From Paraburkholderia rhizosphaerae (GTDB lineage Bacteria > Pseudomonadota > Gammaproteobacteria > Burkholderiales > Burkholderiaceae): a stretch of DNA of 64,000 nt. Below the pieces are notes generated by a model, which saw nothing but the letters and a program-made list of their open reading frames with translations, was not told where the DNA came from and searched no databases. The stretch covers positions 248,001-312,000 of the forward strand of contig NZ_SORE01000004.1 of the NCBI RefSeq assembly GCF_004366595.1, in the 5' to 3' direction. The position numbers were made by a program, and so were the translations under genes. Positions 56,544 through 64,000 of this stretch are shown here, in pieces. The stretch's first letter is position 1. The number at the start of each line of letters is the position of its first letter.

Positions 56544-57623
56544 ATGCGCCGTGCCAGTTCTCCGCCTTTGGGTTACGTGTCACCGGGTTTTTTAGCCCCG
56601 GGGCTGACACCCGTCCTGCGGCTACTGACGCTGTTGCTCGCGGTACTGCTCGCCGCCTGTTCGAGCGCGCCGCAGCGGAGCGTACGCAACTCCAGTAGCC
56701 CCGCGACAACAGGCGCGTACCGCACACCGCCGGGTTTCCCTGATTTCGTCGATCACAGCGTCGGCCGCGAAGAAATATCGATCCAGGCGATGAGCCTCGT
56801 CGGCGTGCCGTACCGCTGGGGCGGCAATACGCCGGACAGCGGTTTCGACTGCAGCGGACTGGTGCACTACGTCGTGCAGCGCGCGGCGTCGGTCAATCTG
56901 CCGCGCACCACCGCCGATATGAGCTCGCGTGGCACGTCGATCGAGCCGGACGAGATCGCAGCCGGTGACCTCGTGTTCTTCAATACGACCGGCCGGCCGC
57001 ATTCGCATGTCGGCATCTATGTCGGCAAGCTGCGCTTCGTGAATGCGCCGTCGACCGGCGGCACCGTGCGGCTCGATTACTTGACCAATCCGTATTGGGC
57101 CAAACGCTTCGACGGCATCCGGCGCGTCGCGCCGCCGCTCGCGCCGTCGAAGCCGACGCCGTTCGATGGACCGACGTACGAGGCGTCGGCGCCACCCGCA
57201 GGCAGCGATTCGGTCACAGTGTCACCGGCGGCGCCAGCGGCGACGGCACAGATTCCGGCAAACGGGCAGGCAGTGTCGACCGTCGGGCCGTTGCGCAACG
57301 ACCGCGCATCGGTCTTCTCGTCTCCCGCCCTGCCCGATGCTTTCGAGCCACCACCGCCTACGATGAACGCCGCGCAAGCGCAGGCACGTGCCGCCGCACA
57401 GGCGCCCGATCCGATCGACGCAGCGGCGGACGCCTACGAACCTCCGCCGCCCGCGGCGGTCGCCGTCCTGCAAGCTCAGCGGCCTCAGCAGATGCCGCAA
57501 GTCCAACGGACAAGCGGCGGTGGCCGACCGATAACGCGTTCGCCACAGACGTCGAAGGCCACTTTCCGCGCCGATCAAACTGATGACGATCCGATCGCAA
57601 ACTTTGCGAATCAAGGCTACTGA
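56544..57623 (+). CDS. NlpC/P60 (C40) family lipoprotein
   Basis: Cell-wall hydrolase of 359 residues, predicted to cut peptide stems of peptidoglycan between residues two and three or three and four. The signal peptide ends in the lipobox LAAC, so it is a lipoprotein. The catalytic Cys103 is in GFDCSGLVHYV and the catalytic His155 in HSHVGIY, both in the expected context of NlpC/P60. The 150-residue C-terminal part is Pro/Ala-rich and probably disordered. A TTG at 56523 gives seven more residues and cannot be excluded. The start has no strong ribosome site. Its closest neighbour is the convergent RHS gene. Confidence 0.85.
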   Translation: MRRASSPPLGYVSPGFLAPGLTPVLRLLTLLLAVLLAACSSAPQRSVRNSSSPATTGAYRTPPGFPDFVDHSVGREEISIQAMSLVGVPYRWGGNTPDSGFDCSGLVHYVVQRAASVNLPRTTADMSSRGTSIEPDEIAAGDLVFFNTTGRPHSHVGIYVGKLRFVNAPSTGGTVRLDYLTNPYWAKRFDGIRRVAPPLAPSKPTPFDGPTYEASAPPAGSDSVTVSPAAPAATAQIPANGQAVSTVGPLRNDRASVFSSPALPDAFEPPPPTMNAAQAQARAAAQAPDPIDAAADAYEPPPPAAVAVLQAQRPQQMPQVQRTSGGGRPITRSPQTSKATFRADQTDDDPIANFANQGY

Positions 57624-57632
57624 ATGGATTGC

Positions 57633-57653
57633 TGAGCCTGCGGCTCAGGCTCA
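57633..57653. repeat. Inverted repeat between the NlpC and RHS genes
   Basis: TGAGCCTG and CAGGCTCA pair around a five-base loop. It lies in the 52-base gap between two converging genes, a position for a shared terminator, but there is no T-run on either strand. Confidence 0.5.
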
Positions 57654-57675
57654 ATGCGGATTCCTGCCGCGATGA

Positions 57676-60600
57676 CTACGTGGGAGTGAATGTCATCGCC
57701 TTCGGAAACCAAGGGTATCCAAAGGCCGAGATACTGGCTTGCATAGCGGGTTCCCAAAACGGGCGGGTCACGCGGGCGGCGTCACGACCATGCGTGACGA
57801 CTGTCGCGGATGGAAACGCTATCACGGACCTTTGCGTATATTGGGCTAGCGTTTGCGCGTTATTTATTGCGCCCTGTCTGGTGCCACCACAGGACATGAG
57901 AAAAATGGCCCCGTCCGCATCGTCGAATAAGTTGATAAAGGTTTGATGCAAGTAACGCGCGGCATACTCTACCCGGAACCCCAGATCGTCGGAATACTGG
58001 ATGACTCCGTCGACAATTCCGCTTATGGTCGGCACAAAGAATTGACCGACATTGCCGTGATGCGTCGCCGTCACCGCAGAGACTCCCGCTGCTGCCCCAC
58101 CGCCCACGATGGGAGCTCGTCGCCCGTACGCAGCTCCTGTTCCCGGAAAGATCGCATATTCGGTGTTTGCTGTCAGCACTCTCCCAGACGAATATTTCGC
58201 GATGATTTTCCAGCCGCCCAAGCGCGGCAGGAAATGCATCACGGCAGACACTCCATCGAGCACAGAGCCAAGCGCGAAAAACGCACTGCTGGCTATTTCG
58301 AGATTCGCCGCATGCGTTTCGTCTTCAACCAGCGCTGCGGCGAGGCCCATCGATCCACCCGCAAGTCCGACGACGCCTCCGGCAAACGAAAGCGCAATTA
58401 ACCCTGATACCCCGCCTCCCACCGCTGCGAACGCGCCAATACCGAATCCGGCCGCGCCCAGCAGGAAGCCGATCACGGCAAAAAACGTTCGCGTATAAGG
58501 AAACGCTTCATTTTTCGCATACCCGGAAGGATCAGAAAACGTGATCGGATCACCGTCACAAAAGCCGTAAGGGTTCAGGCCGCCCTCACCAAACGGGCTG
58601 AGCGGATCGTACTGAAGAAAACGCAGCAACCCGGCGCCGTCGTAAGCACGCACGCCATCGCCCAGATGGTACAAACCGGTCAGCTGATCAAAACGCGCGC
58701 CTTTGAAACCAATCGGGTCGTACGACGTGTCCGATACCGGTGAACCCTGATAGCCGTACGGACTGTAGATGGCCGGTGTGATTGCCGGGCTCGCGCCGGC
58801 CGACGGATCCGCGTTGCCAAACACGCTGCCGAACGCATCACTGAACAGCATCGACTGCGTCTTCGTGAACCCGTCGGTCGGATTGCCGCTCGCGCAGCCC
58901 ATTGCATCGACACCCCCCACACCACGCAGGTAGCTCGCCAGTTGCACGCTGGTGTCGCCCGCGGCCTGCTTACGCAGCGACGCGTCGAGCACGCCATCGC
59001 AGTAGCCGAACGCCGTCGGCCGACTGGTCGTGGTCGTTTCCGCGACGGTGACCGTTTGCTTTTCCGATCCGATCGTCCCCTGCGGATTGGTGGTGAAAAT
59101 CGCTCTCGTGGTGGGTTGGCCGGACTTCATCAACTGCCGTGCACGCAGCTTTTCGTAACAGTCGTACAGGTTGATGACGACGGTCCCAGCGGGACCCGTG
59201 ACGCTCGCGACATTGCCCGATGCGTCGTGTGCGAGGGCGATCTCGCTGGAGGTCCCGTCCGCTCTGGTGATCGTCTGCTGCTGCAGTTCGAACACATTCT
59301 TGCCACCCGCGTACGAATAGGCGACGGTTGTCGTGGAACCCGATTCCTTCGCCGTGGTCCCCGCCGACGTGAGGTTGTCATACTGGTCGTAGCTGAAGGT
59401 GTATTCGCGCACGTCATTGCCGGCCGGGTCCTTCGGATAGGCCGTTGTCGTATCGGCCAGCGTCGACTTTGTCAGGCGGCCCAGATAGTCGCGCTCGTGG
59501 TTGATGGCCGTCGTCTCGGCAGCCCCGCCGAAATGTTGCCCGGTGATCCGGTCCAGACCGTCGTAGGTGACCGCGCTGCTGGCACAGGTTGTATATGTAT
59601 AACTGTTATCGGCGTTTTCGACTACCCATTCATACTCCTTCGTCGTCACCCGCATCTTGCGGTCGTACGACAGCGTCAGCCGGAAAGTCTGCGTGGCAGG
59701 GGTGGACCCGGCAGGCAGGGTAAAGGTGTAGTCAACCTGGTTGACCAGTTCGCCACCGCTGTAGGAGATCGCCATCGCAAGTACGGCCGCATCCCCGCTC
59801 AAAAATGAGATGCCATCCACCCGCCCGGCCTGATCGTAGGTGTATTTCACGTCGCCTCTGGGATAACTGACTGTTGTGCTGCTGGTCAGTGTGCGGCTCA
59901 CCGATTTGAGCCTGCCCAGGACAGTGCGCGAAAAGGCATTCCTGTAATCGACCGAGATGCCCTCGGACGGCGTTAGCGTGTACTGTTCGGAAATCAACAG
60001 TGCGTTCATGTCGTACTGCAGATCCCGCTGCTGCATCACCGTGCCAACCTTGTAGATCTGGCTGGTCAGCTTGACGAGCGCGCTGTCGTACCGGTATTCG
60101 AACGTACCGCCCTTATCCGCGGGTGGAGTGATGAACGTCGGCACCCCGCCCAGTTCGGGGCACCAGGTATAGACAATGTCGATGAGGCGCGGCGTGGTGA
60201 TTTTCTTTGGCGTCACGTACCCCGCGTCGTATTCGTATTTCGTCAGGTACTCAGAGGTGTACGCGGGGTTGCGGTTGATCTGCGTCAGGCGCCCGACGCC
60301 GTCATAGGCTTGGGTCGCAACGGAAACGCTGTCTACCACCAGGTCGGCGATCCTGCTGGAGTCGAGGCCATAGGCCCAGTAGCGGAACTCCTTCGTCCGT
60401 CCAGCGGCGTCGCCGTCATATTCCACCGCCTTGCTGACCCGGTCGAAGAAGTCATATTCCATTTTCACGTACGACTGCGCCTTCGTTGCGCTGTCGACCA
60501 CCTTGATGCTCTCGACGCGAAAGAACGCATCGTAGGTTGTCGTCGTCTCGGTTCTGAGCGTTCTATCGTCAAGATCGAATTCCCTGATCTTCAGCGGCAA

Positions 60601-63120
60601 CATCGTCTTTTGGTCGTACACGGTCACCGTGCTGCAATACACCTTGACGACATCGGTCTTACTTTTCCTCACGGGTACATTGATGCTTTCGGTGAGCTTC
60701 GCGTTGCCGATGTTGAAATGCCTGACCTGCTCGTGATTGTCGTGGTAGACCGCGCGCGCCAGGTTGCCGAACGCGTCGTAGGTGTATGTGTTGACCAGAT
60801 CGAGATTCGCGGTTGTACCGTCAGCTGCGGGCACGTCGTAGTCGAACGTGTGCTCCGTGACCAGCCACCCTCGCGTGTTGTACTCCCAGGTGCGGGAGAT
60901 CTTGTCACCGATTTCTTCCTTCACCACGTTGCCCAGTGCGTCCATCGTGGTCTTCACCACGTTGACCGATGGCTCGGTCGTCGTCGACGTATGCAGTTTC
61001 GTGGACGCATCCACTGCATAGCTGTAGGTCACCGTGCGCTCGTACGCGGTGCCCGTTGCACTCGTATACGAGGTCACGCGTCCGAGCGCGTCGTACACGA
61101 GGTTGCTCTTGACGCCAAGGTTGTCCGTCAGTTCGAGCGGCGCACCGGTCAGGCATGAAATGGTTCTGGATTCGGTGAGCGTGGTGCCGTCGACACCGGT
61201 TTGCGTCGTGCCGATCGTCAGTTGGCTCCCGGAAAGCGTGTAGGTGTAACGGGTCGCCATGCCCGTTTCACTGCTCAGCAGCAGCGTCGTCGATTTCAGC
61301 CGCCCCAGACTGGCAGGATCTGTTGCATCGGTGAAGTATTCATACGTCGTCTTGCGGTAGTCGCTGCTATCCGCGCCGGCGATTTTCCGCGTCTCCTTCT
61401 GGTCCTGGATGACCGTGTAGTTGACCGCCGTGTCGGCGCCGCCGTCAGGATCAGGAATACTTTTGCTTTGCGTCGACACATAAGTGCAGGTGGTCGTACT
61501 CGAATCCGATGCCACATCCGCTTTGTATTTCGTCATGGTTTTCGGGTAACGGATAAACCCGTTCGGTTCGGCCGGGCAGTTACCCGCTTCACCGGCCGCC
61601 GGATAATACGCGTAATCGACCGTGAATCCGCCATCCTCCGTGGTTTGCAGGACGTTGCCGTATTCGTCATAAGACATCGTATGCGTTGTGGTGCGAGTGT
61701 GATCAACCGGGGGCTTGCCCCTGGTCTGTTTCGTTTCTGAAAATGTGGAAACGATCTCGTCTGGCAATCTGTATTGCGCCGGCAGTGAGACATACTCGGT
61801 TTCAGTGTCGCCGGGATAGTAATACATCCGCTGTTCACTGCGGTTGACCGCGGATCCGACGTTGGGAATGGTGAGTATTGCCGAAACCATCCTGTGATAC
61901 TTGTCGTAAGTCCGCGTTACCGTCTGCAATTCAACGCCGTCCGCCGTTACCTTTTCCGATGTCGTGTACCGGTAATCCCACCCGCGGCGGTAGCAATTGT
62001 CGACCGCCGTGGCACTCCAGGTCGCGCCTTCCTCATATCCCAGAAAGTTGTTCGTTGCAGCCGGGCCGGTACCGGTTCCATAAGTGAATCCGTGCACTTC
62101 GGTGTGGGTGACGCCTGTCCCCGCCGACGTCATCGAAAACGTGTAGTACGTCACGGCCGGAATCGAGGTCCATGGCGCGCCATCCGGTATTGAAAGCTGG
62201 GGGCCATACTGGATGGCTTCGGTCGCCGGCCCGGCAAAATCGCTGGTGACCTGCGAAATGACACGGAACCCCACAGCGGAGTCCGCCGGGATATAACTAA
62301 ATGCATACGTCTCGACGGTGTTGGTGCCGTCCAGATTCACTTCGCACGACCGCAAGGTGAGTCCGGATACCCCGTCATCACTGACCTTGAAGGTCACCTT
62401 GCTCGCGCAATCCGCGTTGTCCTTGAACAGTTCGACCACGCAGTCCCGCGCGGTCACCTTGCCCGAGTCGTCCTCGGTGTCGGTATAACTAATGTCCAGA
62501 AGGTTTGTGTTCGCTTCGTCAGTGATCCGGGTCAGCCGGTTCGCACTATCGTAGGTCAGTGACAGCGTGTAGCCGTTTTCGTGCGCGATTTTGGTCACGT
62601 AGCGCACGATGCCGGACTTGCTGAGCGTTTCGGTTATGCCATCCTTGTAGATGATCAGGTAATCTTCCGCGCTTCCTTTCTTGAGAATGAAATCCTTGAT
62701 ATCCACCGTATTAATCGTATACGTCGACGTGCTCTCGTCGTAGTCAACATTGACGACCCGGCCGTCCCGTAATATCACCTGCCTGCGTTCGTTGGTGAAT
62801 AAGAACTTGCTCAACCCGAGCGACCAGCCACCGCCAAACCCTTCATCGTCGTCAGTGAAATGGTTGTAACTCAGATACAACTCGACGGAAGGCCCGAGTT
62901 TCTGGTTTCCGGTTAATCGTGCAACCGGAATCCGGTAATTGAATGAACCGGTGCGCGGATCGATCTCGCCCCGCCGGAATGTATAAAATGAAAATGAGTC
63001 AGACTGATTAAACGTTGCTCCGTCACCACTACCTGGCGCCTGTGTTGATTTGTCGGTCGTGGCCGGTTTCACAGCTTTCTGATTGCCTGAAGCATTGGAA
63101 ACATCGTTAGGGATGCTCAT
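57676..63120 (-). CDS. Large RHS/YD-repeat protein, possible cysteine-protease toxin tip
   Basis: A 1814-residue protein. Residues 1-45 are polar and lack a signal peptide. From about 48 on (FRRGEIDPRTGSFNYRIPVA) there are many YD repeats, for example YDALGRVTSY and YDAFGNLARAVYHD, which form a hollow shell around a toxin. The core motif LQYDPLSPFGEGGLNPYGF then GDPITFSDPSGY ends near residue 1532 and resembles TccC more than classic Rhs. A hydrophobic region follows to about 1595. The tip (about 1595-1814) holds HHG at 1687-1689 and SCGG with Cys1744, a spacing like that of caspase/CHAT-type cysteine proteases. No immunity gene follows on the same strand. GGAG precedes the ATG. The AT-rich upstream region suggests horizontal transfer. 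The identity as an RHS protein is firm; the protease activity is inference. Confidence 0.85.
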   Translation of the reverse strand: MSIPNDVSNASGNQKAVKPATTDKSTQAPGSGDGATFNQSDSFSFYTFRRGEIDPRTGSFNYRIPVARLTGNQKLGPSVELYLSYNHFTDDDEGFGGGWSLGLSKFLFTNERRQVILRDGRVVNVDYDESTSTYTINTVDIKDFILKKGSAEDYLIIYKDGITETLSKSGIVRYVTKIAHENGYTLSLTYDSANRLTRITDEANTNLLDISYTDTEDDSGKVTARDCVVELFKDNADCASKVTFKVSDDGVSGLTLRSCEVNLDGTNTVETYAFSYIPADSAVGFRVISQVTSDFAGPATEAIQYGPQLSIPDGAPWTSIPAVTYYTFSMTSAGTGVTHTEVHGFTYGTGTGPAATNNFLGYEEGATWSATAVDNCYRRGWDYRYTTSEKVTADGVELQTVTRTYDKYHRMVSAILTIPNVGSAVNRSEQRMYYYPGDTETEYVSLPAQYRLPDEIVSTFSETKQTRGKPPVDHTRTTTHTMSYDEYGNVLQTTEDGGFTVDYAYYPAAGEAGNCPAEPNGFIRYPKTMTKYKADVASDSSTTTCTYVSTQSKSIPDPDGGADTAVNYTVIQDQKETRKIAGADSSDYRKTTYEYFTDATDPASLGRLKSTTLLLSSETGMATRYTYTLSGSQLTIGTTQTGVDGTTLTESRTISCLTGAPLELTDNLGVKSNLVYDALGRVTSYTSATGTAYERTVTYSYAVDASTKLHTSTTTEPSVNVVKTTMDALGNVVKEEIGDKISRTWEYNTRGWLVTEHTFDYDVPAADGTTANLDLVNTYTYDAFGNLARAVYHDNHEQVRHFNIGNAKLTESINVPVRKSKTDVVKVYCSTVTVYDQKTMLPLKIREFDLDDRTLRTETTTTYDAFFRVESIKVVDSATKAQSYVKMEYDFFDRVSKAVEYDGDAAGRTKEFRYWAYGLDSSRIADLVVDSVSVATQAYDGVGRLTQINRNPAYTSEYLTKYEYDAGYVTPKKITTPRLIDIVYTWCPELGGVPTFITPPADKGGTFEYRYDSALVKLTSQIYKVGTVMQQRDLQYDMNALLISEQYTLTPSEGISVDYRNAFSRTVLGRLKSVSRTLTSSTTVSYPRGDVKYTYDQAGRVDGISFLSGDAAVLAMAISYSGGELVNQVDYTFTLPAGSTPATQTFRLTLSYDRKMRVTTKEYEWVVENADNSYTYTTCASSAVTYDGLDRITGQHFGGAAETTAINHERDYLGRLTKSTLADTTTAYPKDPAGNDVREYTFSYDQYDNLTSAGTTAKESGSTTTVAYSYAGGKNVFELQQQTITRADGTSSEIALAHDASGNVASVTGPAGTVVINLYDCYEKLRARQLMKSGQPTTRAIFTTNPQGTIGSEKQTVTVAETTTTSRPTAFGYCDGVLDASLRKQAAGDTSVQLASYLRGVGGVDAMGCASGNPTDGFTKTQSMLFSDAFGSVFGNADPSAGASPAITPAIYSPYGYQGSPVSDTSYDPIGFKGARFDQLTGLYHLGDGVRAYDGAGLLRFLQYDPLSPFGEGGLNPYGFCDGDPITFSDPSGYAKNEAFPYTRTFFAVIGFLLGAAGFGIGAFAAVGGGVSGLIALSFAGGVVGLAGGSMGLAAALVEDETHAANLEIASSAFFALGSVLDGVSAVMHFLPRLGGWKIIAKYSSGRVLTANTEYAIFPGTGAAYGRRAPIVGGGAAAGVSAVTATHHGNVGQFFVPTISGIVDGVIQYSDDLGFRVEYAARYLHQTFINLFDDADGAIFLMSCGGTRQGAINNAQTLAQYTQRSVIAFPSATVVTHGRDAARVTRPFWEPAMQASISAFGYPWFPKAMTFTPT

Positions 63121-63508
63121 CGCTAACTCCAGTTCGACGCCAGGTTTGAAAAACGATTCGTTAAATAACCGCTACTAATCGACCAGCCCGCTTTACTGAC
63201 CAGACTTCAATATAGAAGACCAACGCTATAAATCCATGTTAATTTTCAATCAGACAGACACTACACCAATGCATCCGTTGCAATCGTCTCGATATAATTC
63301 ATATTCGCGATAAATTGAACCAGATTAAAGCGTGCTGACAATTTCGACTCGAAACGAAGCATCGAACGTTACTTTTTGCATTTCGAATTCGCCAACGAGC
63401 AAAGGAGGCTGAGCTTCCGCCACGTCACCTGAGTGGATACTTTGCAAGCACAGCGAATGCTGCGTCTGCTATCGTGTCCGATATTTCCAGACAGGCAGGT
63501 GAAACAAG
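63121..63508. other. AT-rich divergent promoter region of the RHS gene
   Basis: About 390 bases, clearly poorer in GC than the rest of the window. It lies between the divergent RHS and dehydrogenase genes. Several TATA-like stretches occur (for example TATAAATCC and TATAATTC), but I could not assign a promoter pair with confidence. No gene is recognised. Confidence 0.5.
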
Positions 63509-64000
63509 ATGGATCTCGGACTCAAAGGCAAAGTCGTGCTGATCACGGGCGGCAGCAAGGGTATCGGCCTCGCGTGCGCACGCGCATTCGCGGTCGAAGG
63601 CGCGAAAGTCGCGATCGTATCGCGCGACCCGGCCAATCTCGCGCGAGCTCGCGAGCAGTTGAAAGGCGAAGGCTTGCAGGTTCACCTCGCGCGTGCCGAT
63701 CTGCATGATCCGCACAGCGCCGCGGACGTCGTCGAAGAAGCGACTCAGGCGCTTGGCCCGATCGATATCCTCGTCAACAGTGCCGGCGCCGCGCGCCGCT
63801 ACGATCCGGAAGCGCTCGACGCGGATGCGTTCAAGGCGACGATGGAGGCGAAGTACTTCCCGTATATCTACCCGCAGCAGGAAGTGCTGCGCCGGATGGT
63901 CGCGCGCGTGAAGTCGGGCGAGGCGGCCGAGCCTGGCACGATCGTCAACATCATCGGCATGGGCGGCAAGTACGCGACTGACATTCACATTGCGGGTGGC
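63509..64000 (+). CDS. Short-chain dehydrogenase/reductase, C-terminus beyond the window
   Basis: The first 164 residues of an NAD(P)-dependent oxidoreductase of the SDR family. The cofactor motif TGGSKGIG is at residues 14-21, and ILVNSAGAA (the NNAG-type strand) is near residue 88. The active-site Tyr-Lys pair is expected just after the edge, and the catalytic serine region is cut or close to it. AGGTG precedes the ATG. Substrate unknown. It is divergent from the RHS gene. Confidence 0.85.
   Translation, partial: MDLGLKGKVVLITGGSKGIGLACARAFAVEGAKVAIVSRDPANLARAREQLKGEGLQVHLARADLHDPHSAADVVEEATQALGPIDILVNSAGAARRYDPEALDADAFKATMEAKYFPYIYPQQEVLRRMVARVKSGEAAEPGTIVNIIGMGGKYATDIHIAGG

Overview
This 64 kb window is GC-rich, densely coded and reads as a chromosome segment of a Burkholderiaceae bacterium, most likely Burkholderia or Paraburkholderia. 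The assignment rests on gene content and order: a dnaX-ybaB-recR block next to ffs, a clpB-nsrR-truncated-hemoglobin block, alaA-hom-thrC near moeA-moaD-moaE, a complete aminoarabinose (arn) operon with arnA split in two, and a PhoH protein with a PIN domain. No tRNA, rRNA, CRISPR array, insertion sequence or prophage was seen. Two genes run off the window: pcm on the left and a short-chain dehydrogenase on the right.

Layout. 1-7 kb: pcm/surE (minus strand), a quinone oxidoreductase (plus), then a minus-strand group with a class III CoA-transferase, a substrate-binding protein, an ATPase and a permease of the nitrate/taurine ABC type. 7-11 kb: dnaX, ybaB and recR on the minus strand, with the 4.5S signal recognition particle RNA upstream of dnaX. 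11.5-15 kb: trxA, rho, an mtfA-like peptidase and ribosomal protein L31 type B on the plus strand. 15-19 kb: a GT39-type membrane glycosyltransferase and a MATE exporter. 19-29 kb: a MerR regulator with a carboxymuconolactone-decarboxylase-like gene, divergent from a very large thioester alpha-2-macroglobulin and pbpC, then a secreted helix-hairpin-helix protein. 29.5-35 kb: a YidB-like protein, an unrecognised coiled-coil protein, clpB with a sigma-32-type promoter, and nsrR divergent from a group III truncated hemoglobin around a very good NsrR box. 35-45 kb: moaE, moaD and moeA, then two lipoproteins and an AraC regulator, then thrC, hom and alaA. 45-53.5 kb: a Mth938-family gene and the arn operon (arnT, an ArnE/F-like flippase, arnB, arnC, the two halves of arnA, arnD), whose products make, carry and attach L-Ara4N to lipid A. 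53.5-64 kb: bcp, phoH, an NlpC/P60 lipoprotein, a giant orphan RHS protein and the partial dehydrogenase.

The best candidate for something undescribed is the RHS protein (57676-63120, minus strand). It has a full YD-repeat shell, a TccC-like core motif, a hydrophobic segment and a C-terminal domain with a His-His-Gly and a Ser-Cys-Gly-Gly motif 56 residues apart, which looks like a caspase/CHAT-type cysteine protease. No immunity gene, VgrG or Tc A/B partner is present in the window, and the region upstream is AT-rich. Regulatory sites are also informative: the NsrR box, a 22-bp MerR-type palindrome, a PmrA-like direct repeat before arnT, and a sigma-32-type promoter before clpB.
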